Positions 42,778 to 49,888 of a stretch of DNA of 52,388 bases are shown in pieces. The position numbers were made by a program, and so were the translations under genes. The notes under the pieces are model-generated. The model made no database searches and was not told the origin of the DNA. It was given only the letters and a program-made list of their open reading frames with translations. Origin of the DNA: an uncultured bacterium (GTDB lineage Bacteria > Patescibacteriota > Patescibacteriia > Patescibacteriales > UBA12465); the NCBI GenBank assembly GCA_903945435.1, contig CAJAVM010000014.1, positions 1 to 52,388 on the forward strand, read 5' to 3'. The number at the start of each line of letters is the position of its first letter. Within the stretch, counting starts at the first letter, position 1.

Positions 42778-45189
42778 ATGATTAAGAATAAATTCGTTAA
42801 ATTTTTTGAAGAAACTTCTATTAAAGATGTCCCTCAAGTAGGCGGAAAAAATGCATCTTTAGGAGAAATGTATTGTGGCTTAGCTAAAAAAGGTCTACGT
42901 GTTCCTAACGGATTTGCGACGACCGCCGAAGCTTATCGTTATTTTTTTGAATCAGCTGATTTAAAAAATAAAATTAAGAAAATTTTGAAAGGCCTTGATA
43001 CTCATAATGTAAAAGATTTGATGACTCGTGGCGAGACGATCAGGGAATTAATTATTGCTACTCCATTTCCAAAAGATTTTGCTGATGAGATAGTTTCTGC
43101 TTATAAAACGTTATCTGCTCAGTATAAATCTAAGGGAACAGACGTTGCGGTTCGTTCTAGTGCTACTGCTGAAGACTTGCCCGATGCCTCTTTTGCTGGT
43201 CAGCAAGAAACATTTTTAAATGTCACTGGCGAGAAAGATATTTTGTTAGCAGTAAAAAAATGTATTGCTTCTTTATTTACTAACCGTGCAATCTCATATC
43301 GAGTTGATAAAAAATTTGATCATTTCTCAATCGCCCTTTCAGTTGGAATACAAAAGATGGTTAGATCTGATTTGGGTTCTTCTGGTGTGATGTTTACGAT
43401 TGATACTGAATCCGGCTTTAAAAATGCAATTCTAATTAATTCGATTTTTGGTTTAGGAGAAAATATTGTTCAGGGTCACGTTACTCCGGATGAGTTTTAT
43501 TTTTTTAAACCAACTAAAGCGATTATCTCCAGAAGTATTGGGCAGAAGGCAAAAAGAATGGTATATGATCTTAAAGGAAAAGTTCCAGTTAAAAATATTC
43601 CAGTTTCAGAAGCCGATCGTTTAAAGCCTTCAATTTCTGATAAGCAGGTTATGCAATTAGCAGAATGGGGGATAATGATTGAGGAACATTATGGTCGTCC
43701 GATGGATATTGAGTGGGCTTTAGATGGCAAAACTGGAGAATTATTTATTATTCAGGCTCGTCCAGAAACGGTTCAGAGCGTTCACAATAAAAATATTATT
43801 GAAAGATATAATATTGAAAGAAAAGGGGTTGTTATCTGTTCTGGTCAAAGCGTCGGTAATAGAATTGGTTCGGGTATCGCAAATCGCATGATGAGTATTA
43901 AAGATATTGCGAAGTTTAAACCTGGCCAAGTTTTAGTAACTGATATGACTGATCCAGACTGGGAGCCGATTATGAAGATTGCTTCCGCGATTGTTACTGA
44001 TAAGGGAGGAAGAACTTGCCACGCGGCGATTGTCTCTCGTGAACTCGGGATTCCTTGTGTAGTAGGGACTAAAAATGTTTCCACTAAAGTAAAAAATGGT
44101 AAAAAAATTACGGTTAGTTGCGCTGAAGGAGAAACCGGTTATGTATATGAAGGCTTGGTTCCATTTAAGATAGAAAAGACTGATGTTAAGGACTTAAAAA
44201 AGACCAAGACTAAAATCATGTTAAATATTGGTGAACCTGATAAAGCCTTTTTAAATTCAATGATTCCTAATGATGGCGTTGGTTTAGCGAGATTAGAGTT
44301 TATTATAAATAATTATATTAAGATTCACCCGCTTGCTCTTATTAATTATAAAACTTTAGCAGACCAAGCAGCTAGAAAAGAAATTGATAAACTTACTTTT
44401 GGTTATGATGATAAAAAACAATATTTTGTTGATCGTTTAGCTCAAGGAATGGCGATGATTGCCGCCGCTTTTTATCCGAAAGATGTAATTTTCCGTTTAA
44501 GTGATTTTAAAAGCAATGAATACGCTAATTTAATTGGTGGTCGTGCTTATGAACCAGTTGAATCCAACCCAATGATTGGTTTTAGAGGTGCAAGTCGTTA
44601 CTATTCTAAAGTATTTTTACCAGCCTTTAAATTAGAATGCCAGGCAATTAAAATTGTTCGCGAGAAAATGAAATTGAATAACCTAAAAGTAATGGTTCCT
44701 TTCTGTCGTACAGTTGAAGAGGGAAGAAGAGTTTTAGAGATTATGGCTGAGAACGGTTTAAAGCGAGGACAAAATGGTTTAGAGGTTTATATGATGGCGG
44801 AAATTCCAGCAAATATAATTTTAGCTGATAAATTTTGTCACATCTTTGACGGCTTCTCTATTGGTTCTAATGATTTAACTCAGTTGACATTAGGTATCGA
44901 TAGAGACTCTGGCGGAACCTTAGAAGTTGTTGGTAGCTCTGATGAAAGAAACGAAGCGGTTAAAATTTTAATTAAGAATTTAATTATTTCTGCAAAAAAG
45001 AATCGTCGTAAAGTTGGTATTTGTGGACAAGGTCCAAGCGACTTCCCTGAGTTTGCGGAATTCCTTGTAGAACAGGGAATTAATAGTTTATCTCTTAATC
45101 CTGATTCCGCCATTCCTACCACGATTGCGATTTATAAGAAAGAAAAGCAATTAAAACGTAAGCGTGGTTTCTTGAGTTTATTCTTCTAA
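42778..45189 (+). CDS. ppsA: Phosphoenolpyruvate synthase
   Basis: Converts pyruvate and ATP to PEP, AMP and phosphate, or supports the reverse direction in fermenters. 803 residues with all three parts. The N-terminal ATP-grasp domain has VGGKNASLGEM and VAVRSSATAEDLPDASFAGQ. The mobile domain has the phospho-histidine at about 415 in GGRTCHAAIVSREL. The C-terminal PEP-binding barrel has RLSDFKSNEYANLIGG, SIGSNDLTQLTLGIDRD and catalytic Cys in VGICGQGPSD. A short Lys/Arg tail follows. It is a single-gene transcript with its own promoter and terminator. Confidence 0.96.
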   Translation: MIKNKFVKFFEETSIKDVPQVGGKNASLGEMYCGLAKKGLRVPNGFATTAEAYRYFFESADLKNKIKKILKGLDTHNVKDLMTRGETIRELIIATPFPKDFADEIVSAYKTLSAQYKSKGTDVAVRSSATAEDLPDASFAGQQETFLNVTGEKDILLAVKKCIASLFTNRAISYRVDKKFDHFSIALSVGIQKMVRSDLGSSGVMFTIDTESGFKNAILINSIFGLGENIVQGHVTPDEFYFFKPTKAIISRSIGQKAKRMVYDLKGKVPVKNIPVSEADRLKPSISDKQVMQLAEWGIMIEEHYGRPMDIEWALDGKTGELFIIQARPETVQSVHNKNIIERYNIERKGVVICSGQSVGNRIGSGIANRMMSIKDIAKFKPGQVLVTDMTDPDWEPIMKIASAIVTDKGGRTCHAAIVSRELGIPCVVGTKNVSTKVKNGKKITVSCAEGETGYVYEGLVPFKIEKTDVKDLKKTKTKIMLNIGEPDKAFLNSMIPNDGVGLARLEFIINNYIKIHPLALINYKTLADQAARKEIDKLTFGYDDKKQYFVDRLAQGMAMIAAAFYPKDVIFRLSDFKSNEYANLIGGRAYEPVESNPMIGFRGASRYYSKVFLPAFKLECQAIKIVREKMKLNNLKVMVPFCRTVEEGRRVLEIMAENGLKRGQNGLEVYMMAEIPANIILADKFCHIFDGFSIGSNDLTQLTLGIDRDSGGTLEVVGSSDERNEAVKILIKNLIISAKKNRRKVGICGQGPSDFPEFAEFLVEQGINSLSLNPDSAIPTTIAIYKKEKQLKRKRGFLSLFF

Positions 45190-45202
45190 ATAAAAAATAT
45201 AC

Positions 45203-45235
45203 AAAAAAGCGCTTCTTAAATAGAGGCGCTTTTTT
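45203..45235. terminator. ppsA terminator (also faces the 3D-domain gene)
   Basis: AAAAAAGCGCTTC (45203-45215) and GAGGCGCTTTTTT (45223-45235) pair with one wobble around a seven-base loop; A-run and T-run on both sides. Confidence 0.87.
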
Positions 45236-45260
45236 GTTTTACTAATTTGAAAATTATTTT

Positions 45261-45875
45261 TTATTCTATTACTTGAATTTTTGCGACTTTAACTCCGAAC
45301 TTCATTGCATCAGAATGGTCTTTCATCCACACATCTACTCGATTAGGATGTTTTTTATTCATTCTATCTCTTACAACGAATACCCTATCACCAAATAATT
45401 CAGGAATCATTACCTTGGTCCCAAACTTTAAAAAGTTAGCGGCAATAGTATCTTCTTCTCCGTGTTTACAAACATCGAAACCATTAGCAGTAATACAGGG
45501 TGAGTTATCCGTTTGGCCGGGTTCTGAGTTGTAAGCGGTCATGGTATGAGTACTGGTTCGAATAATCTTGTATTCTGGGTTTTTGGGGGTTGATGAAGCT
45601 ATTGTATCTTCAGTCTGTATGACGATGGGTGATGTTGTAGCGACTTCACGCTTGATAACTTGGCCTATTTCTGTATCTTTAACCATAACCTCGTTAGAAA
45701 CAATCATTTCCTCGTCGTTTGCTTGCGCCTTAGCTTGTTTTACTGAGTCGGCAGCTAGAGCTGGAGCGTAAAAAAGTACGAATTGAAATATACAGGCGAT
45801 AATTATTAATAAAATTACCCCCTGTTTTCTACTGAGAGGCACGATTTCCTCCCTGATGGTTTGGATTATTTTCAT
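45261..45875 (-). CDS. Secreted 3D-domain protein (RpfB/YocH-type C-terminus)
   Basis: 204 residues. A membrane anchor or signal (about 18-40, ending APALAAD) precedes a Thr/Ser-rich linker. A 3D domain follows at about 108-200, a double-psi beta-barrel related to lytic transglycosylases: STHTMTAYNSEPGQTDNSPC at its start and VFVVRDRMNKKHPNRVDVWM containing the conserved aspartates. These proteins usually act on peptidoglycan. The gene has a promoter with a strong hairpin in its leader and is divergent from the secreted protein at 46109. Confidence 0.87.
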   Translation of the reverse strand: MKIIQTIREEIVPLSRKQGVILLIIIACIFQFVLFYAPALAADSVKQAKAQANDEEMIVSNEVMVKDTEIGQVIKREVATTSPIVIQTEDTIASSTPKNPEYKIIRTSTHTMTAYNSEPGQTDNSPCITANGFDVCKHGEEDTIAANFLKFGTKVMIPELFGDRVFVVRDRMNKKHPNRVDVWMKDHSDAMKFGVKVAKIQVIE

Positions 45876-45892
45876 ATTGTTTAATATTAGCC

Positions 45893-45944
45893 AAATAAAA
45901 AATCCCTAGCATATCATCATTGATAATGATCAAGCTGGGATTTT
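45893..45944 (-). terminator. Terminator-like hairpin in the leader of the 3D-domain gene
   Basis: AAAATCCCTAGC (45899-45910) pairs with GCTGGGATTTT (45934-45944) with one bulged base. An inner stem ATCATT/AATGAT lies inside the loop, and T-rich sequence follows on the minus strand. It falls between the predicted promoter and the start codon, so it can only attenuate or stabilise this gene. Confidence 0.65.
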
Positions 45945-45955
45945 CTTGACTAAGT

Positions 45956-45984
45956 AACTTAGCATAACATCTATAAAAAGTCAA
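45956..45984 (-). promoter_or_regulatory. Predicted promoter of the 3D-domain gene
   Basis: Minus strand TTGACT (45979-45984), 17 bases, TAAGTT (45956-45961). The transcript would begin almost at the leader hairpin. Confidence 0.5.
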
Positions 45985-46016
45985 TGGTGGGCTGGGGATA
46001 GTAAGGGGATAAGTTA

Positions 46017-46045
46017 TTGACAAATATTGTTTATTATGATATAAT
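46017..46045 (+). promoter_or_regulatory. Perfect consensus promoter of the secreted unknown protein
   Basis: TTGACA (46017-46022), exactly 17 bases, TATAAT (46040-46045). It is the best promoter in the window, back to back with the 3D-gene promoter. Confidence 0.8.
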
Positions 46046-46108
46046 AATCAGAGTTAAAAATCGTACATTTACATAAAAACAAGTAAAAACCAAATAAAAA
46101 TTAGTAAG

Positions 46109-46993
46109 ATGAAAACACGTTTCGCATTTGTTGTGGCTTTGATGATTACAGTAATCATTGGCCAACCGGTATTTGGACAAACCAAAGCTCTTGATTTAAT
46201 CTCTGGTCAAATTAAAACAGCTACTGCTGATTTGAAAAGAGCTGAGAAAAAATTTGATTCCGAAAAAGCTCGCAAGATTTATGAGCTAAAGAAAGAATCA
46301 AGGAATCAGGAGATTAAAGGTCTTCGCTCGAATAACCCGGAAGTAATTGACGCTGCAGCTATTAGTATTAAGACTCTTAACACTCAGGTTGACTCTGTTT
46401 CTAAAATGGAATCGAATGCTGATGTGCAATTGGCTGCAAAAAGACTGTATGAGTTACAACAAGAAAAGGCTTCAGTTTTTGAATCCGAGTTAGCCGCTGC
46501 TAAAGCAAACGCTAAACCGGCAACTAAAACTGCTACTACTCCCGATTCAGCTGAACCCACTCCTGTTGTTGCTAAAATTGATCCCTACGATCGCAAAATT
46601 CCGACTCGGCTTACCAAGCTGGACCGTAATCAGCGCTCTCGTTCACACGCTACTCGTGTAGATGAGGTACTTATTTCTCGAGTTGAGAATAATGCCAACA
46701 TGGTGATGACCCCTGCTGGAAATTCCGGTGGCTATAAAGTTATCTTTGATAACATGTACAGCTCACCCGTAAATTTCATTGCGAGGTCAATTAGTAGTTC
46801 AGTCAAAGTTGCTGTTATGGTTGACCCAGGAGTTATGTGCACCAAGTATATGCTTCCCGGGAAGTATATGGTAGAAATCTACATTAATGGCGTTATGTCT
46901 GAACAACCAAAGTTGATGACAATCGACGGGCAAGAGTGTGACTATAAAGGAAACTTGTGTTTCAATTATGCATTTGCGCCAAAATTTCGTTAG
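46109..46993 (+). CDS. Secreted protein of unknown function
   Basis: 294 residues. A signal peptide (about 1-23, ending VFGQ) is followed by a charged coiled-coil region (about 25-130: TADLKRAEKKFDSEKARKIY and onward) and a Pro/Thr/Ala linker (about 133-155). The C-terminal domain has beta-strand character and three cysteines (MCTKYMLPGKYMVEIYING, QECDYKGNLCFNYAF). I recognise no family. Base use is richer in G+C than the neighbours: four 60-base lines I counted (46261, 46561, 46741, 46801) hold 99 G+C of 240, against 21 of 60 in each of two nearby lines. With the Gln cleavage site and perfect promoter, this suggests a recently acquired, well-expressed surface or secreted protein. Confidence 0.8.
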   Translation: MKTRFAFVVALMITVIIGQPVFGQTKALDLISGQIKTATADLKRAEKKFDSEKARKIYELKKESRNQEIKGLRSNNPEVIDAAAISIKTLNTQVDSVSKMESNADVQLAAKRLYELQQEKASVFESELAAAKANAKPATKTATTPDSAEPTPVVAKIDPYDRKIPTRLTKLDRNQRSRSHATRVDEVLISRVENNANMVMTPAGNSGGYKVIFDNMYSSPVNFIARSISSSVKVAVMVDPGVMCTKYMLPGKYMVEIYINGVMSEQPKLMTIDGQECDYKGNLCFNYAFAPKFR

Positions 46994-47044
46994 TAGTCTA
47001 TCACTAACAAAAAAATAAAATGAACCTGCTCACTAAGAGCGTAC

Positions 47045-47077
47045 AAAAAAAGGGAGTATCTAAAAAATACTCCCTTT
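47045..47077. terminator. Terminator of the pilin-like cluster
   Basis: AAAGGGAGTAT (47049-47059) and ATACTCCCTTT (47067-47077), perfect 11-base arms. On the minus strand a run of seven T follows, so it mainly ends the pilin transcript; it also faces the secreted unknown gene. Confidence 0.88.
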
Positions 47078-47099
47078 AAATTTGTAAAATATTGAGTGA

Positions 47100-47522
47100 T
47101 TACCCCCCAGTTCCTACTTGAATACTTCCGCCACCAGTAAATGGTAATTGATTGAAGATGAAATAAGTAATTGTATAAGCAGCGAGAACAACTACTAATC
47201 CGATAACTGCCGCCGTAATCGTCTTTGTTGCCTTTTTAACTTGCTCCTCATTTCCACTCGCAGTCATCCATCTAAATCCAGCAAAAATGATTAAGATTAA
47301 AAATATAATAGCTAAAAATCCTAAAGCAACTTGGATTATCTGAGCAGCCATTTGACCGATTGTAATATCACCAAGATTGGCGGCATCTTTAGTAGTTTTT
47401 GTCATGCTTTCGAGTTCTGAGGAGTTATTTAATAGTTGGGCGGAAACAGTAGTTCCTAATAACAATTGAGCCGCAATGCTAACAGAAAGTATTAATAAAG
47501 ATAGTTTAATAAATTTTTTCAT
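47100..47522 (-). CDS. Pilin-like protein 6 of the tandem array (VirB2/TrbC-like, T4SS_pilin)
   Basis: 140 residues. A signal peptide (about 1-28, ending VSAQ) is followed by a short exposed segment and two membrane helices (about 58-82 and 103-125). Between them lies the array's common cytosolic loop, here FRWMTASGNEEQVKKATKTI. The tail is Gly-rich (FTGGGSIQVGTGG). The fold outline is that of conjugative VirB2/TrbC pilins. It is the last gene, followed by the cluster terminator. There is no Shine-Dalgarno sequence before the ATG. Confidence 0.8.
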   Translation of the reverse strand: MKKFIKLSLLILSVSIAAQLLLGTTVSAQLLNNSSELESMTKTTKDAANLGDITIGQMAAQIIQVALGFLAIIFLILIIFAGFRWMTASGNEEQVKKATKTITAAVIGLVVVLAAYTITYFIFNQLPFTGGGSIQVGTGG

Positions 47523-47534
47523 AGTATTAATCGA

Positions 47535-47987
47535 TTATTGACTGCCGACAATTAAAGCTTTGAAAATAAAATTCCAAATTGCCCAAGCTGATAAGGAAAC
47601 TATTAATCCGATAATAGCAGCCTTGATTGTTGTAGTTGCTTTTTTGATTTTTTCTTCATTGCCGTTAGAAGTCATCCAAACATATCCAGCAATAATCATT
47701 AGGACAATGAAAGTTAGGCCAGTAAAATTGATAAACGCGCCAACTATAACACCAACTATTCGTGGAGTTGAAGCAATTGCTTCGTCTGTAGTATATCCAG
47801 CGCTACCTCCAACATTCTTTAATCTCCCGGTTAGAGTATTGTCGCCTGACGTATCTGCTGGCGGTGGAGGAGGAGGGGTAATTTCGTTTTGAAATTCAAC
47901 ATTATTTGATTGAGCCTCAACTGTAAATGGGGCAACTAAAAAGACCAGGAGGGATAATAACAAATATAATTTAATTAACTTTTTCAT
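47535..47987 (-). CDS. Pilin-like protein 5 of the tandem array
   Basis: 150 residues, the longest member. Signal peptide about 1-25 (ending TVEAQ), then an exposed segment of about 60 residues that starts with a six-proline tract (ITPPPPPPADTSGDN) not seen in the others. Two membrane helices follow, around the common loop YVWMTSNGNEEKIKKATTTI. It lies 12 bases before pilin 6 and has a purine-rich GGAG close to the ATG. Confidence 0.8.
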   Translation of the reverse strand: MKKLIKLYLLLSLLVFLVAPFTVEAQSNNVEFQNEITPPPPPPADTSGDNTLTGRLKNVGGSAGYTTDEAIASTPRIVGVIVGAFINFTGLTFIVLMIIAGYVWMTSNGNEEKIKKATTTIKAAIIGLIVSLSAWAIWNFIFKALIVGSQ

Positions 47988-48008
47988 ACTCCTATTTTTT
48001 AAATAAAC

Positions 48009-48431
48009 TTATTTTAACAAAGCTTTAGCCAATAGCCCTGAGAATCCGGAACTTAAAGCATAGGCGAGTAGAACGATTACTAGTCCAACTATTAGAGATT
48101 GAATTCTCGCTTTTGATTTTTTTACTTTTTCTTCGTTACCAGCTGCTTGCATCCAAGTATTACCTGCTACAAACATTAAAACTATAAATATTGTTCCTAG
48201 TGTTCCTAAAACTATCTGGATAGCTGTTCCTATCATTTCTTCTAAGCTTTTAGTTCTATCTACGCTAGTTTGGTCAGCGAATTTGTTAAGATTATTATCA
48301 AGCTCTGTTTTTTTACTATCTTTTATAATGCCGCTCGTAAGACCACTTTGAGCATTTACATTAGCAAAAACAAATAAGCAGCTTAAAGAAATAAAAAGGG
48401 AGGTAATAGTTATTTGTAAATTTTTTTTCAT
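48009..48431 (-). CDS. Pilin-like protein 4 of the tandem array
   Basis: 140 residues. Signal peptide about 1-27 (ending NVNAQ), an exposed charged segment (KDSKKTELDNNLNKFADQ), and two membrane helices with the loop NTWMQAAGNEEKVKKSKARI. This member has Q in place of the usual T in the WMT motif. It starts two bases after the stop of pilin 3. Confidence 0.8.
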   Translation of the reverse strand: MKKNLQITITSLFISLSCLFVFANVNAQSGLTSGIIKDSKKTELDNNLNKFADQTSVDRTKSLEEMIGTAIQIVLGTLGTIFIVLMFVAGNTWMQAAGNEEKVKKSKARIQSLIVGLVIVLLAYALSSGFSGLLAKALLK

Positions 48432-48433
48432 AT

Positions 48434-48844
48434 CTATGCGAAGTACTTGATTAAGAAATAGCTAACCACGTAAGCAGATAGAACAATAATAATCCCGAAT
48501 AAAGCATTCATGATAATTTTGTTGGCTGTTTTTACTTTTTCTTCATTGCCATCAGCTGTCATCCAAACGACGCCTCCATAAATTGCAAAAGCAAGAAACA
48601 TAACACCAACCATGCTAAGAACAATGGTAATTATTCGTCCAATTATGTTATCCACAGTTGCCGCATCCTCACCAGTAACAAACCCACCGGAGTCGGCACT
48701 TTGATTTAAACCACTATCTTCCACAAAATTAAAACCACTATCTTCTGCTTGTCCATAAACGACTTGAGTAGATACAAAAATTGGCGCCAATAAAAACATG
48801 AGCGCCAATAATTTTATAGAATTTTTTGCAAAAAAGTTTTTCAT
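48434..48844 (-). CDS. Pilin-like protein 3 of the tandem array
   Basis: 136 residues. Signal peptide about 1-31 (ending VVYGQ). The exposed segment has an imperfect acidic repeat (EDSGF, EDSGL, ADSGG). Two membrane helices follow with the common loop VVWMTADGNEEKVKTANKII. It lies 31 bases after pilin 2. Confidence 0.8.
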   Translation of the reverse strand: MKNFFAKNSIKLLALMFLLAPIFVSTQVVYGQAEDSGFNFVEDSGLNQSADSGGFVTGEDAATVDNIIGRIITIVLSMVGVMFLAFAIYGGVVWMTADGNEEKVKTANKIIMNALFGIIIVLSAYVVSYFLIKYFA

Positions 48845-48875
48845 TTAATTCATTTGTAAATTCCCTTTCAGTCTA

Positions 48876-49271
48876 TTACCCAAGAAAATTGTTTCCAACA
48901 AAGGCGGTAATGGCATAAGCGGCAAAGACGATAATAATACCGATAACAGAGTTAATCATTAGGGTTTTCGCTTTTGTTACTTGTTGGTCGTTTCCTTGAG
49001 CGGTCATCCAGAGAATACCGGCGTATATCATTAATCCTAAGAAGAGAACGCCAACAAAAGATAATACTACTCCAACAATTAAGCCAACTTTAGTTTGGAT
49101 AAATCCAGTGTAGCTGCTACCGGTATCGTAGGCGGTTACTTTCTGTGCACTATCATTTAGTCCTTGCATCGTTGGGTCAGGAGTTTGAGCTAAGGTTGGC
49201 ATGAGAAAAACAGAAAACATAATTACAAATGTAAACATCAATACTAAAGAAGATAAGATTTTTTTCTTCAT
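48876..49271 (-). CDS. Pilin-like protein 2 of the tandem array
   Basis: 131 residues from the ATG at 49271. The frame is open to 49337, but that extension runs through an intercistronic hairpin and lacks a signal-like start, so I reject it. Signal peptide about 1-29 (ending PTLAQ), an exposed segment (TPDPTMQGLNDSAQKV), and two membrane helices around ILWMTAQGNDQQVTKAKTLM. A strong hairpin (49287-49325) separates it from pilin 1. Confidence 0.8.
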   Translation of the reverse strand: MKKKILSSLVLMFTFVIMFSVFLMPTLAQTPDPTMQGLNDSAQKVTAYDTGSSYTGFIQTKVGLIVGVVLSFVGVLFLGLMIYAGILWMTAQGNDQQVTKAKTLMINSVIGIIIVFAAYAITAFVGNNFLG

Positions 49272-49286
49272 AAAAACGAATTTATT

Positions 49287-49325
49287 CACTGGTTCAAGCG
49301 CAAAATGCTTGTGCCTGAACCAGTG
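49287..49325 (-). other. Intercistronic hairpin between pilin 1 and pilin 2
   Basis: Perfect 10-base arms CACTGGTTCA (49287-49296) and TGAACCAGTG (49316-49325), with a smaller GC-rich stem inside. There is no T-run, so it is not a terminator. Such hairpins often protect the 3' end of an upstream message segment. Confidence 0.7.
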
Positions 49326-49358
49326 ATTCCCATGCAAAAGATGAGAACCACGTATTGA

Positions 49359-49757
49359 TTAAACGGCTGTTCCGCTTGTAGCGTTGTAGATGGAGTTGAT
49401 AACGAAGGTAGCGATAGACCAGGCAGCTAAAACGATTGCAAGGCCGATAACACCGGCTCCTAACAATTTCTTAGATTCAGCAACTTTGTCTTCGTTTCCG
49501 CCAGCAGTCATCCATTTGAAACCTCCCATTAAGATGATAACAACAGCGATTACACCCAAGAAACCTAAAGCAACATTGATAATGCGGCCAATCATTTCTC
49601 TTGGATCGCCTTCAGCTAATGCACCCCCTAATCCGCTCTGAACGTTTTCGATACCAAAGTTAGCAGCTGTTTGAGCGCTAGCTGGGATAACGAAAATAGG
49701 CAGGACTAATAAGGAAATGATAGCCAATGAAATTAAGTGTTTAGAAATTTTTTTCAT
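49359..49757 (-). CDS. Pilin-like protein 1 of the tandem array, probably the major one
   Basis: 132 residues. Signal peptide about 1-28 (ending ASAQ), an exposed segment (TAANFGIENVQSGLGGALAE), helix 1 about 58-78, loop FKWMTAGGNEDKVAESKKLL, and helix 2 about 100-122. It is the first gene after the promoter and the only member with a full Shine-Dalgarno match (AAAGGGGGTGA, 49762-49772). The hairpin downstream could stabilise its message, so it should be the most abundant product. In conjugative pilins, processed two-helix subunits of this kind assemble into a filament. Confidence 0.83.
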   Translation of the reverse strand: MKKISKHLISLAIISLLVLPIFVIPASAQTAANFGIENVQSGLGGALAEGDPREMIGRIINVALGFLGVIAVVIILMGGFKWMTAGGNEDKVAESKKLLGAGVIGLAIVLAAWSIATFVINSIYNATSGTAV

Positions 49758-49761
49758 ATTT

Positions 49762-49836
49762 TCACCCCCTTTCTTTAATATTAAATAATTTTAATTTTAC
49801 ATCTCTAATTTTAGCATATTATTTTAAACAAGACAA
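49762..49836 (-). promoter_or_regulatory. Promoter and strong ribosome binding site of the pilin array
   Basis: Minus strand TTGTCT (49831-49836), 17 bases, TAAAAT (49808-49813) with an upstream TG (extended -10). The leader ends in AAAGGGGGTGA (49762-49772), complementary to the 16S 3' end. Most other genes here lack such a site. Confidence 0.65.
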
Positions 49837-49888
49837 ATAAATAGCCCTATGATAGAATAAGTAATGTTAGCGATATATTAGACTTTTT

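Noticed and set aside
45829-46023. A 64-codon minus-strand frame upstream of the 3D-domain gene
   Set aside because: It spans the promoter and leader hairpin and overlaps the 3D gene start in another frame; no ribosome site or family resemblance.
48648-48656. Perfect DnaA boxes inside coding sequence (also 49899-49907)
   Set aside because: Single TTATNCACA matches within genes are expected by chance in AT-rich DNA. I kept only those clustered beside dnaA; the one at 31353-31361 is mentioned but not claimed.
48876-49337. Longer start for pilin 2 at 49337
   Set aside because: The extra 22 residues come from the intercistronic hairpin and would place polar sequence before the signal peptide; the ATG at 49271 gives a normal signal.
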